A stretch of DNA of 35,299 nucleotides from JADLGL01 sp963823045 (lineage in GTDB: Bacteria; Pseudomonadota; Alphaproteobacteria; Rhizobiales; Kaistiaceae). A program made the translations under genes and the position numbers. The DNA is taken from positions 1 to 35,299 of the forward strand of contig CAWGKA010000013.1 of assembly GCA_963823045.1 (NCBI GenBank), given 5' to 3'. Below, piece by piece: positions 16,827-25,703 of this stretch; within the stretch, counting starts at the first letter, position 1; the number at the start of each line of letters is the position of its first letter. The notes under the pieces are model-generated. The model was not told the DNA's origin, searched no databases, and saw only the letters and a list, made by a program, of their open reading frames with translations.

Positions 16827-17888
16827 ATGTTCAGCAATGTCCGCAAGCGTGGCGGGGTGGCGGCACTTGTCGCTGCGTTCGTTGTTGTGGCCGCCTTGCC
16901 GGCAAGCGCTCAGTTCAACACCGACCCCGACACCGTGAACGTCTACACGACGCGCGAACCGGGCCTTGTTCTGCCGCTGTTCGATGCCTTCACCGCTGCC
17001 ACCGGCATCACCGTCCACACCGTCTATATCAGCCAGGGCGTCGCCGAGCGGTTGATCGCCGAGGGCGAACATTCGCCGGCCGATCTGGTGATGATGGTCG
17101 ACTATGGCGAACTCGACAATCTCGTCGAGCGCGGCCTTACCCAGCCGGTGCATTCCGACATTCTCAACGCCGCCATCCCGGCCAATCTGCGCGATCCGAA
17201 CGACCAGTGGTTTGCGCTGTCGATCCGTGCCCGCGTCATCTACGCATCGACCGATCCGGCCCGCGTGCCGGAAGAAACGCTGACCTATGAGGATCTGGCC
17301 AAGCCGGAATGGAAGGGGCGCGTGTGCATCCGCTCAGGCCAGCACCCGTACAACACCTCGCTGTTTGCCGCCTTCATCGCCAAGCATGGCGTTGACGCCA
17401 CCGAGGACTATCTGCGCGCCCTGCACGACAATCTCGCGCGCACCGCCGGCGGCGGCGATCGAGACGGCGCCCGCGATATCCTCGCCGGCATCTGCGACGT
17501 CGCGGTGGGCAATTCCTACTATGTCGGGCTGATGCGCTCTGGCGCCGGCGGCGCCGAGCAGCAGGCCTGGGGCAACGCCATCCGCGTCATCCTGCCGACC
17601 TTCGACGATGGGCTCGGCACGCATGTCAACATTTCCGGCGCGGTCGTCGCCAAATACGCGCCGCACTACGACATTGCCGTTCGCTTGATGGAGTTCCTGG
17701 TTTCGCCGGAAGCACAGGAAATCTACGCCAAGGCGAATTTCGAATATCCTGTGCTGGCAGGCGTTGCGCCCGATCCGATCGTCGCCGCCTTCGGCAATCT
17801 GGTGATCGATCCGACGCCGCTGAGCGAGCTGTCTCAGTATCGCCAGACGGCGAGCGAGTTGGTCGACATTGTCGGTTTCGACTACTGA
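16827..17888 (+). CDS. fbpA: Ferric-iron ABC transporter periplasmic binding protein (FbpA type)
   Basis: Binds ferric iron in the periplasm and delivers it to the permease encoded next. The ATG at 16827 follows GGAGGG by 8 bases and gives a signal peptide with cleavage at ASAQ near residue 29. The mature N-terminus VNVYTTREPGLVLPLFDAF and the ISQGVAERLIAEGEHSPAD segment are typical of the family. GNSYYVGLM carries the tandem tyrosines that ligate iron in FbpA. QHPYNTSLFAAFI and TFDDGLGTHVNISGAVV are also conserved. The length of 353 residues is normal. The permease start overlaps or closely follows the stop, so the two form an operon. Iron as the substrate is inferred from the tyrosine pair and the partner. 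Confidence 0.92.
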   Translation: MFSNVRKRGGVAALVAAFVVVAALPASAQFNTDPDTVNVYTTREPGLVLPLFDAFTAATGITVHTVYISQGVAERLIAEGEHSPADLVMMVDYGELDNLVERGLTQPVHSDILNAAIPANLRDPNDQWFALSIRARVIYASTDPARVPEETLTYEDLAKPEWKGRVCIRSGQHPYNTSLFAAFIAKHGVDATEDYLRALHDNLARTAGGGDRDGARDILAGICDVAVGNSYYVGLMRSGAGGAEQQAWGNAIRVILPTFDDGLGTHVNISGAVVAKYAPHYDIAVRLMEFLVSPEAQEIYAKANFEYPVLAGVAPDPIVAAFGNLVIDPTPLSELSQYRQTASELVDIVGFDY

Positions 17889-17919
17889 CCCTGCGCCTTT
17901 GCCTGTGCCGGCCGGTGCG

Positions 17920-19593
17920 ATGATCTCGCGCCGGCCGAAGGTGCAATGGCGCTGGCTCATCCCGGTGGTGGTTATCGCCGCACTGGTGTTGTCGCCGGTA
18001 TTCGGCCTTGCCTGGTTCGCAGCCAGAGGCTCCGGCGATCTGTGGCCGCATCTACTGCAGACCGTGCTGCCCACGGCGACGCGGACGACGATCATCCTAC
18101 TCCTCGGGGTCGGCGTCGTCGTAACCGTCATCGGCGTCGGCACGGCATGGCTGATCGCAACCTACCGTTTCCCTGGCCGTCGCTTCCTCGAATGGGCGCT
18201 GCTGCTGCCGCTGGCGGTGCCGACCTATGTCATCGCCTATGCCTATCTCGACGTGATGCATCCCGTCGGACCGGTGCAGACCTTCCTCCGCGACATCTTC
18301 AACATCAGCAATCCGCGCGACCTCTGGTTCCCGGAGATCCGGTCGATGGGCGGCGCCATCTTCCTACTTGGGCTCGTCCTCTTCCCCTATGTCTATCTCC
18401 CGGTGCGGGCGCTGTTCCTGATGCAGTCTGCAACGTTCCTGGAAGCATCGCGCACACTGGGTGCCGGCGCGTTCTCAAGCTTCCTGCGCATCGCCCTGCC
18501 GCTCGCCCGTCCGGCCGTCGTCGTCGGACTGACGCTGGCGCTGCTGGAAGCCCTCAACGACATCGGGGCGTCCGAATTCCTCGGCATCCGCACCATGACG
18601 GTCTCGATCTACACGACCTGGGTGACGCGGAATTCGATCGAAGGGGCGGCGCAGATCGCCCTGGTGATGATGGTGATCGTGCTCGGCCTCCTGATGCTGG
18701 AACGCTGGGCGCGGCGCAAGCAGCGCTATGTCGGTGGCGGTCAGCGTTCGCACCCGCCGGCGTTGAAGCAAATCAGGGGCTGGCGCGCCGCCGCGGCGAT
18801 CGTCGCATGCGCTGCCCCGCCCTTCTTCGGCTTCGGCGTGCCGGCGCTCTATCTCATCTATGCCGCCGCGACGCGCATCGCCGAGTTCGGCTGGCCCTCG
18901 GAGATCGGCGGCTGGATCGGCAGCACGGTGACGCTCGCCGCCATCGCCACCGTCTTCACCGTCTCGGTCGGGCTCTTCCTCGCCTATGCGGCACGCGTCC
19001 TCAAGCGGCGTATCGGATTCGTGGCGATGCGGCTGGCAACGATCGGCTACGCTCTGCCCGGAACGGTGCTGGCGGTGGGTCTCCTCATCCCCGTCGCCTC
19101 GCTCGACAATTGGGTCGCCGACCATCTCGACCAATGGTTCGGGGTGTCGGTCGGCCTCATCATCCTCGGCTCGGGCGCCGCGCTCATCTTCGCCTATGTG
19201 CTGCGCTTCCTGCCGATCGCTGTCGGCAACGCCAAATCCGGCTTCGCCAAGATCAGCCCGTCGCTCGACATGGCGGCGCGCAGCCTCGGCGCCGGGCCGC
19301 TGGAAACGGCGAGGCGCGTTCACCTGCCGATCCTGCGGCCGGCGCTCGCGGCCGGCGCCCTCATCGTGTTCGTCGACTGCATGAAGGAACTCCCGGCAAC
19401 CCTGCTTCTGCGCCCCTTCGGCGTGGAGACGCTCTCGACCCAACTCTTCGCCGAGGCGCAGCGCGGAACCTACGAGGTTGGGGCCGTTTCGGCGCTCGCT
19501 ATCGTCCTGGTTGGCCTCATCCCCGTCATTCTCCTGGCGCGGACGACCGAGCGAAGCCTCAACTTCCGCCCCGCAGCCAAGCCCTCCGGCTAG
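17920..19593 (+). CDS. fbpB: Ferric-iron ABC transporter permease (FbpB type)
   Basis: A fused double-length inner-membrane permease with about 12 membrane helices. It has two binding-protein-dependent transport domains, each with an EAA loop that contacts the ATPase: EASRTLGAGAFSSFLRIALP in the first half and DMAARSLGAGPLETARRVHL in the second. The ATG at 17920 gives about 557 residues. A TTG at 17869 would add 17 residues and overlap the binding-protein gene by 20 bases. Neither has a strong ribosome binding site, so the start is open. The usual third gene, an ATPase (fbpC), does not follow: AsmA comes next after 83 bases. The ATPase must be elsewhere or shared. Confidence 0.93.
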   Translation: MISRRPKVQWRWLIPVVVIAALVLSPVFGLAWFAARGSGDLWPHLLQTVLPTATRTTIILLLGVGVVVTVIGVGTAWLIATYRFPGRRFLEWALLLPLAVPTYVIAYAYLDVMHPVGPVQTFLRDIFNISNPRDLWFPEIRSMGGAIFLLGLVLFPYVYLPVRALFLMQSATFLEASRTLGAGAFSSFLRIALPLARPAVVVGLTLALLEALNDIGASEFLGIRTMTVSIYTTWVTRNSIEGAAQIALVMMVIVLGLLMLERWARRKQRYVGGGQRSHPPALKQIRGWRAAAAIVACAAPPFFGFGVPALYLIYAAATRIAEFGWPSEIGGWIGSTVTLAAIATVFTVSVGLFLAYAARVLKRRIGFVAMRLATIGYALPGTVLAVGLLIPVASLDNWVADHLDQWFGVSVGLIILGSGAALIFAYVLRFLPIAVGNAKSGFAKISPSLDMAARSLGAGPLETARRVHLPILRPALAAGALIVFVDCMKELPATLLLRPFGVETLSTQLFAEAQRGTYEVGAVSALAIVLVGLIPVILLARTTERSLNFRPAAKPSG

Positions 19594-19676
19594 GGCGGCG
19601 GCTTGCCCCGCCTCCAATTCGTCCTTATGCGAAAGGCGCGGACAAAGCGGGCAAGAGAGGCCACCCGATCGTTGCC

Positions 19677-21499
19677 ATGAAACGGCTGGCAATCATCCTT
19701 GCTGCCGTCATCGTTCTGGTGACCGGGATTCTCATCGTCGCCCCGCTCTTCATTCCCGAAGAGCTGGCACGAGCCCGTATCGCAGAACAGATCGAGCAGT
19801 GGATCGGCCGCCCGGTGACCTTCACCGGCGAACCGGCGATTTCGTTCTTCCCGCGCCCGACGGTGCGGTTGGAGAATGTCGCGATCGCCGATGGCGACGG
19901 GTCGGACGAAACGTTCATCTCCGTGGATGAGCTGATCGGCACGGTACGGCTGTTGCCGCTGCTGTTCGGCCATGTCGAGGTGAGCTCGTTCCGGCTCGAA
20001 CGGCCAACGATCTCGCTGCGCGTCGATGAGTCTGGCGCCACCAACTGGACATTCGAAGGCACGCTCGGCGACCGCGTCGACGAGGCGTTCGGCGTCAACG
20101 AGGACACCGGAAATGACGTGAACGAGGTGGCGCTCGGACGGTTCCGGATCATCGACGGCACGGTTACCTACTCAGAACCGGGCGCGCCCTTGGCGGTGAT
20201 TTCGGACGTGTCGCTCGATATCGACTGGCCGTCGACGGCCCGGGCGGCAACGGTCAATGGCTCGCTGACATGGCGCGGCGAGGAGGTCGATATCTCGGCC
20301 GCCCTGCTGCAGCCGTTGGAACTCATCGCCGGCAGGCCGTCGCGCGGACATTTCACCGTCGACGGCGACCCGATCCACATCGCTTTCGACGGAGCGGTCG
20401 GGCGCGACGATCTCGATTTCACCTTTGCCGGCGACACCGCCGTCGCCATGGGCTCGCTGCGCCGCGTCATCGATTGGGCGGGCGCGCCGATCGGAGCGGC
20501 GGATACGCTTGCGAACGCATCGATCTCGGGCACGGCGCGATGGGCTTGGCCCGTCCTTTCCTTCTCGGACTCGACAATGACGCTCGACGGCAACGCCGCA
20601 TCGGGCGCGTTCTCGGTCGATTTCAGCGACGACCGCGTCAACATCGTCGGAACCCTGGCGCTCAGCCAGCTGGACCTGACGCCCTATGCCGATGCGTTCC
20701 TCGCCGAGGTGCAGGCGCAGGGCGAGGATTGGGAGAATGTCGCGATCAGCCTGCCCATCTTCGACTATGTCGATGCGGACATCCGCGTATCCGCCGACCG
20801 ACTGATTGTCGGCGCCATGCATCTTGAAAACCTCGCCGCGTCGGCGATCGCGAAGACCGGCTCGATCTCGCTGCGCCTCGGCGAAGCAGGCTTCTATGGC
20901 GGACGCATCCACGCCTCGCTGACGGCCGACTATCAGGCGCCGCGCTTTAGCGCGGACGCCGAGCGACCCTCACCAATGTCGACGCGCAGGCAGCGCTCAC
21001 CGACCTCGTCGGCGTGTCGTCCATTGCGGGCCGGGCAAATGGCAGCGTTTCGGTCTCCGCCGATGGCGCGAGTTGGGGAGAGCTCATCCACCGCCTCACC
21101 GGCAACCTGGACGCCACGATTGACGACGGCACAATGACCGGCATCGATCTCTCGCATGCGGCGGCGATGGCCGCCCCGACGGTCGACGATGTCGTCACCG
21201 GCGCCGGCGAAACGGCGTTCGCCCAGTTCGAGGCGCAGCTGTCCTTCTATGGCGGTCAACTCATCGCCGACAGCATCGACGCAACAGGGCCGGACTTCGA
21301 CCTCACTTTCGCCGGCTGGGGCTGGTTGACGCGGCCGGAGATCAGCGGCGTCGGCGTCGTCCTACTGCACGATCACAACGACATCGGGGCGCGCTCGCTC
21401 CCCTTCCTCATGACCGGCACTTGGGCTAGTCCCGCCTTCGCGGACGACCTGGGTACGCCGGGCTTCAATTCCGCTTCGACCGAGGCGACCTCGCTATGA
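19677..21499 (+). CDS. AsmA-family protein (one frameshift)
   Basis: An inner-membrane-anchored periplasmic protein of the AsmA family, linked to envelope lipid transport or outer-membrane biogenesis. One membrane helix at residues 5-25 (LAIILAAVIVLVTGILIVAP) is followed by ARIAEQIEQWIGRPVTFTGE and VRLENVAIADGDG, typical of the AsmA N-terminus. The long beta-rich body continues to a C-terminal domain with GSVSVSADGASWGELIHRL, the DDGTMTGIDLSH region and FDLTFAGWGWL. The frame changes near 20965: after FSADAE the other frame gives TLTNVDAQAALTDLVGVSS and runs to the TGA at 21499. One missing G in GAGCGACC would restore it. The stop overlaps the glucokinase start (ATGA), so the two are translationally coupled. 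Confidence 0.85.
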
Positions 21500-22497
21500 C
21501 GCAAACGCTCCTGCCGCTGCCCTGCCTCATCGCCGATATCGGCGGAACGAACTCGCGCTTCGCCGTGCTCAACGAGGATGGGACGCTGACCGACTTGCTG
21601 ACCTTCCCCATCGCGGAAGGAAGCGATTTCGCGGCCGAGGTAGCGGAGCGCGTCATCCCGGCCTTCGCCAGCCGGCCGCGCTCGGCATTGCTTGCGCTGG
21701 CCGGCTTGATCGACGGCGAGCGCGTCAAGATCGTCAATGGCGGATGGTATGTCGAACCGCGGCGGCTGCAGACGGTGATCGGTCTCGACGAGGTCGTGCT
21801 CATCAATGATTTCGAGGCGCTCGCCCTGGCCCTTCCTGCGCTTCAGGACAACGATCTTGTGCGGATCGGCGGTGGCCGTTTCGCGCAAGAGGAGACGAAG
21901 CTGGTGATCGGGCCGGGCACCGGCCTCGGCATCGCTGCCCTGATCCCGGCCGGCGATCGCTGGCTGCCCGTGGCGACGGAGGGCGGTCACATGGACTTCG
22001 GCCCGGCGCATCCGCGTGAATTCGAGATTTGGCCGTTCCTGTCGCCGACCGGCGCCCGCGTCCAGGTGGAGACCGTTCTGTCCGGTCGGGGCATCGAAAA
22101 CCTCTACCGCGCCATCGTCACCGTCGAAGGCGCCAAACCGGAACCGTTTAAGGCTGCGGAAGTGGTGACGCGCGCCGAGGCCGGGGACGTCGCCGCCTCC
22201 GAAGCGCTCGACATCTTCGCCGCCTGCCTTGGCCGGCTCGCCGGCGACATGGTGCTTCTTTATCTGTCGCGCGGTGGCGTCTTCGTCGCCGGTGGCATCC
22301 CGCCGCGCATTGTCGACCGTTTCACCAATGGCATCTTCCGCAGCGCCTTTGTCGACAAGGCGCCGTTCCATGACGCGCTGGAGGCGGTGGGAACGACGCT
22401 GGTGGTGCATAAGGCGCCGGCTTTCGTCGGAGCCGCCGAACTCATCCGCGATCCATCGCGCTTCGCCATCGATCTGTCGAAGCGCCATTGGCGCTAG
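21496..22497 (+). CDS. glk: Glucokinase
   Basis: Phosphorylates glucose to glucose-6-phosphate with ATP in the cytoplasm. The N-terminus IADIGGTNSRFAVL is the phosphate-binding motif, followed by LINDFEALALALPAL, GPGTGLGIAALI, the EGGHMDFGP catalytic-site region and VLSGRGIENLYRAI. VFVAGGIPPRIV completes the adenosine site. The 333-residue length is normal for the Glk family. The ATG overlaps the AsmA stop as ATGA. It ends three bases from the convergent kinase-like gene. An AsmA-glk pair has no obvious functional link. Confidence 0.95.
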   Translation: MTQTLLPLPCLIADIGGTNSRFAVLNEDGTLTDLLTFPIAEGSDFAAEVAERVIPAFASRPRSALLALAGLIDGERVKIVNGGWYVEPRRLQTVIGLDEVVLINDFEALALALPALQDNDLVRIGGGRFAQEETKLVIGPGTGLGIAALIPAGDRWLPVATEGGHMDFGPAHPREFEIWPFLSPTGARVQVETVLSGRGIENLYRAIVTVEGAKPEPFKAAEVVTRAEAGDVAASEALDIFAACLGRLAGDMVLLYLSRGGVFVAGGIPPRIVDRFTNGIFRSAFVDKAPFHDALEAVGTTLVVHKAPAFVGAAELIRDPSRFAIDLSKRHWR

Positions 22498-22500
22498 CGA

Positions 22501-24012
22501 TCAGGCTGGCGCAGCCCCGGCCGCGAGAGCTGCGCGGATGGCGCGATGCCAGGCCTCGATGCGTTCCGCGCGATGGGCGCTCGGCATTTTCGGCTCGAAC
22601 CGGCGCTCGATGGCGAGGCCCGTCGCGAAGGTGTCAGCGTTTGGCCAGGCGCGTGCGGATGCACCGGCTAGCCAGGCAACGCCCAGGGCCGCGGTTTCCT
22701 CAACAACGGGCCGCTCGACGGGACGGTCGAGCATGTCGGCCAGGCACTGCATCGCCCAGTCCGACCGGGCGAGGCCTCCCGACACCCGTGCCGGCGGTTT
22801 CAACTCCGGTTCGGGAAGGCCTTCGCCGATGGCGACGACGAGATCGCGCGCCGTTAGAACGGCCGTCTCGAGCGAAGCGCGGATGACGTCCGCAGCGCCC
22901 ATCCTCGTCTCCAGTCCGTGCATCATCCCGGTCGCGCGTGGCCCGTGCCATGGCGACTGCGCCGTGAGTTGCGCGGGCACGATGAAGAGCTCGGCGTCCG
23001 GATCGGCGGACTTCACCAGCCGATCCGTCGCTTCCCAACCCTCCGCCAGGCCGAAGGCGCCATGCGCCCAGCGAAAGGCGTCTCCGGCGGCGCGGTTGGT
23101 GGCGACGATGGCGTAGGCGAGCCTGCCTTCAATGCGCGCGGTAGGGACAATCTGCCCCTTCAGCTCGCCTTCCTTGCCGGTGCGGCGGATGCTCATCATC
23201 GCCGTGCAGCCGGCGCTGAAATTGAGGCCGAGCGATCCGCGCGTCAGGCCGCCCTGCCCCATCAGCGCCGCCTGTTCCGCGCCGACCATGCCATGTACGC
23301 CAATGGGGCCGGAGCCGCCGAAATGCGCGGCATCGACAGCGCCGAAATAGGTCGCGTTGTCAAAGACTTCCGGCAGGACTGAAACGGGGATGCTGAAGAT
23401 GTCGAGGAGCGTCTCGTCCCACTGCTGATGCTCGCGATTGAAGATCAGCGAGGCGGCGGCGCTGGTGGCATCCGTGGCATGCACCCGGCCATCGGTCAGG
23501 CGCCATAGGAGGAAACAGCCGACATCGCCGAAGGCGAGCCGACCGGCGTCGGCGAGCGAGCGGGCGCTGACGACATTGTCGAGTATCCAGGCAAGCTTGG
23601 GCGCGGCCCGGCTGGCGTCGAGGCGAAGGCCGGTTCGGGCCCGGATCGTCGGCTCCACGCCGGCGACGCGAAGGGCCTGGCAGCGAGATTCGGTGCGCAA
23701 GTCGGCCGCCGCGATGGCATTGCCGACGGGCTTGCCGCCTTCCCGGTCCCAGGCGACGATCGTTTCCGTGTCGCCTGCTATGCCGATGGCTGCGATCGTT
23801 CCCGGGTCCGCCCGCGCCCGCACGAGCACGGCGCGGCAAGTGGCGATCGTCGTTGCCCAGATCTCTTCCGGATCAAGCTCGATATGGCCGCGCTTGGGCG
23901 AAAGGGGGCTCAGATCCTCCCGCGCGGAGGCGAGGACGCGCCCATCCGTGCTGAACAGGACGGCGCGACAGCGAAGGCCGCTTTGCTCGATGGCCAGAAC
24001 TGGCCCCGCCAT
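22501..24012 (-). CDS. FGGY-family glycerol-kinase-like protein with degenerate active site
   Basis: It aligns along its whole 503 residues with glycerol kinase: DPEEIWATT, AAIGI, WDREGGKPVGNAI, GLRLD..K.AWILDNV, TDGRVHATDAT, LPEV, VERPVVEETAALGVAWLAG. However, key residues of E. coli GlpK are replaced. The DQGTT phosphate loop reads EQSGL (residues 9-13). Arg83 is Thr82, Trp103 is Ala102, Tyr135 is Ser134, and the catalytic Asp245 is Ala245 (GAEQAAL for GDQQAAL). The TYGTGCF loop reads NFSAGCT. The frame is intact, with no indel. It is therefore either a pseudokinase or an FGGY enzyme with altered chemistry, not an ordinary glycerol kinase. The ATG at 24012 has a G-rich upstream stretch. It is the last of a minus-strand set after coxG-like, bfd and bfr. 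Confidence 0.85.
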   Translation of the reverse strand: MAGPVLAIEQSGLRCRAVLFSTDGRVLASAREDLSPLSPKRGHIELDPEEIWATTIATCRAVLVRARADPGTIAAIGIAGDTETIVAWDREGGKPVGNAIAAADLRTESRCQALRVAGVEPTIRARTGLRLDASRAAPKLAWILDNVVSARSLADAGRLAFGDVGCFLLWRLTDGRVHATDATSAAASLIFNREHQQWDETLLDIFSIPVSVLPEVFDNATYFGAVDAAHFGGSGPIGVHGMVGAEQAALMGQGGLTRGSLGLNFSAGCTAMMSIRRTGKEGELKGQIVPTARIEGRLAYAIVATNRAAGDAFRWAHGAFGLAEGWEATDRLVKSADPDAELFIVPAQLTAQSPWHGPRATGMMHGLETRMGAADVIRASLETAVLTARDLVVAIGEGLPEPELKPPARVSGGLARSDWAMQCLADMLDRPVERPVVEETAALGVAWLAGASARAWPNADTFATGLAIERRFEPKMPSAHRAERIEAWHRAIRAALAAGAAPA

Positions 24013-24039
24013 GTGACCCGCCCCCCAGCGAGCCGACGA

Positions 24040-24525
24040 TTATTCGGCGTCGTCGGTCGCCTCGGCCTGTAGCTGTCCGTAGAGCTGCTCGCCGATGGAA
24101 TTGAGAAGGTTGAGCTGCAATTCAAGGAAGTTGATGTGGCCTTCCTCGTCCTTGATGAGATCCTCGAACAGCGCCATCGAAACGTAGTCGCCTTCGGCGC
24201 GGCAGATGTCGCGGGACTCGCTGTAATATTTCTGCGCTTCGACCTCGCCGGCGAGATCGGCTTCAAGCACCTCGCGCAGGTTCTCGCCGATGCGCAGCGG
24301 CCCGATCTGCTGCATGTTGGGCATGCCTTCGAGGAAGATGATCCGATCGACGAGGCGGTCGGCGTGGTGCATCTCTTCGATGGATTCAGCGCGTTCCTTT
24401 TTGGCGAGCTTGCCGAAGCCCCAATCCTCGGTCAGCCGGTAATGAAGCCAGTACTGGTTCACCGCTCCCAGTTCCATCTTCAGCGCCCCATTGAGACGCT
24501 CGATAACCCGCGGTTCGCCCTTCAT
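24040..24525 (-). CDS. bfr: Bacterioferritin
   Basis: A 24-subunit haem-containing iron store with ferroxidase activity. All ferroxidase ligands are present: Glu18, Glu51, His54, Glu94, Glu127 and His130. The haem ligand Met52 is also present (EEMHHADRLVDRII). The 161-residue length is normal. AGGAGG ends 5 bases before the ATG at 24525. It follows bfd on the same strand after about 60 bases, and that gap carries an exact half of the Irr box. Storage and release of iron are thus encoded together. Confidence 0.97.
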   Translation of the reverse strand: MKGEPRVIERLNGALKMELGAVNQYWLHYRLTEDWGFGKLAKKERAESIEEMHHADRLVDRIIFLEGMPNMQQIGPLRIGENLREVLEADLAGEVEAQKYYSESRDICRAEGDYVSMALFEDLIKDEEGHINFLELQLNLLNSIGEQLYGQLQAEATDDAE

Positions 24526-24538
24526 GCTGGCCTCCTAG

Positions 24539-24545
24539 TTTAGAA
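24539..24545 (-). promoter_or_regulatory. Half Irr-box upstream of bfr
   Basis: On the coding strand of bfr the sequence reads ATTCTAAA, 13 bases before the start codon: an exact TTCTAAA half of the Rhizobiales iron control element. The other half is poor (TTAAAGT). Irr is known to control bfr in rhizobia, and an irr gene is in this window, but a half-site alone is weak evidence. Confidence 0.3.
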
Positions 24546-24585
24546 TGACTTTAATGTTAGGATATAGTGAGCGAGCCATTGAGCG

Positions 24586-24861
24586 TCAAACCAGGCCCCA
24601 TTCAACGGTCTCGTCGGTCTCGTCGGCGTCTTCTGGCTCATCGGCAATGCTGGACAGGGGTTCCGGGCAGGTCATCGGGAAGCCCCATTCGCGAAGCGAT
24701 TTCCGTACCAGCTCGATGCAGCCCCCGCATTGAGGCCTGGCGCCGAGGTCGAGAAAGACGCGCCCCGGCGTGACCGGCCGTGTCGGATCCTCATCGCGCA
24801 GCCTCTCCGCAGCCGCTCTAATGACAGCGCTGGAAAGGACGTTGCAGGAACAAATGATCAT
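24586..24861 (-). CDS. bfd: Bacterioferritin-associated ferredoxin
   Basis: A small [2Fe-2S] protein that reduces bacterioferritin to release stored iron. The cluster ligands are visible as MIICSCN (Cys4 and Cys6) and QCGGC (Cys45 and Cys48), the BFD-like Fer2 pattern. The spacing between the two pairs (38 residues) is longer than in E. coli Bfd. The protein has 91 residues because of an acidic tail rich in Glu and Asp after residue 70. It lies upstream of bfr in the same direction, which supports the assignment. Confidence 0.93.
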   Translation of the reverse strand: MIICSCNVLSSAVIRAAAERLRDEDPTRPVTPGRVFLDLGARPQCGGCIELVRKSLREWGFPMTCPEPLSSIADEPEDADETDETVEWGLV

Positions 24862-24924
24862 GACGATACGGCAACGTTTCGGCGTTCGCGCAGGAGCTTG
24901 CGGCGACCGAAAACGGCACCGGTC

Positions 24925-25599
24925 CTACTGGTAGAGCACCACCAATATGATGACGAGAACGATCAGCGCCAACAGACCCCAGACATAGGGCCCGCCCAGC
25001 ACCTGCTCCTCCGCGGCGATTTCGAGCCGTTCCTCGACGCTCTCCGCCACCTCCCCGGCATTTTCGGCCTTGTCCTCGACAACATCCTCGCCCGGCTCGT
25101 CTCCCAGCTGGACGCCCGCCATGGAGTGATCGAGTTCGTCGACCCATTCCTTTGCAGGTCCGGCGACGAGCCTTTCCGAAAGGCGCAGGAAGAAGTCATC
25201 GGCCATCTCACGCGCCTGGGTTTCGACAAGCGCTTCAACGATGTCGGCGAGCTTGCCGCCCACCTCCGCGCCGCCGATGAAATTGACGATCGTCTCGCTG
25301 CCGGATTCGACCAATTCGACGCTGGCATCGCCCTTGGCGGTGCCGGATGGGCGTCCACGACCCTCGCCGGTCAACGTCCAGCGCATCGGCGGGTTAGCGT
25401 CGCTGAGGGCGACCGTGCCGGTGAAGCGCGATCTGAACGGGCCGAACGCCACGGCGACCACGGCCTTCATCTCGGTGTCGGAAACCTTCTCCATGGATTC
25501 GCATCCGGACAGGCAATCCGCGATGATGTCGGGGTCGTTCAAAGCCGCCCAGACGGCAGCGCGCGCGGCCGGCAGCGTGTATTGCCCTTTGAGTTCCAT
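24925..25599 (-). CDS. CoxG-like SRPBCC protein with C-terminal membrane anchor
   Basis: The first 150 residues form an SRPBCC/CoxG domain: MELKGQYTLPAARAAVWAAL, then DPDIIADCLSGCESMEK and SRFTGTVALSD. CoxG family members are linked to carbon monoxide dehydrogenase or its relatives, and some bind membranes or quinones. No dehydrogenase genes are near, so the partner is unknown. An acidic linker follows (residues 165-200), and a final helix (VWGLLALIVLVIILVVLY) anchors the protein. The ATG at 25599 is preferred to the upstream GTG because GGGA is well spaced and relatives start with a similar sequence. It heads a minus-strand run with bfd, bfr and the kinase-like gene. Confidence 0.85.
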   Translation of the reverse strand: MELKGQYTLPAARAAVWAALNDPDIIADCLSGCESMEKVSDTEMKAVVAVAFGPFRSRFTGTVALSDANPPMRWTLTGEGRGRPSGTAKGDASVELVESGSETIVNFIGGAEVGGKLADIVEALVETQAREMADDFFLRLSERLVAGPAKEWVDELDHSMAGVQLGDEPGEDVVEDKAENAGEVAESVEERLEIAAEEQVLGGPYVWGLLALIVLVIILVVLYQ

Positions 25600-25703
25600 C
25601 GATGATCCCACCTAGACTGGAATGCGCAACGCCTCTGTTCGGATGGCCAGCGCATGGTTATCACGCGCTGTCATGAAGTTATCGGAGGCGTTCGGACCCT
25701 AGC

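Noticed and set aside
17946..21137. A single open frame of 1063 codons in one plus frame
   Set aside because: Its first half reads the fbpB gene out of frame and has no family features. Only the part from 19677 is real, as the AsmA N-terminal region.
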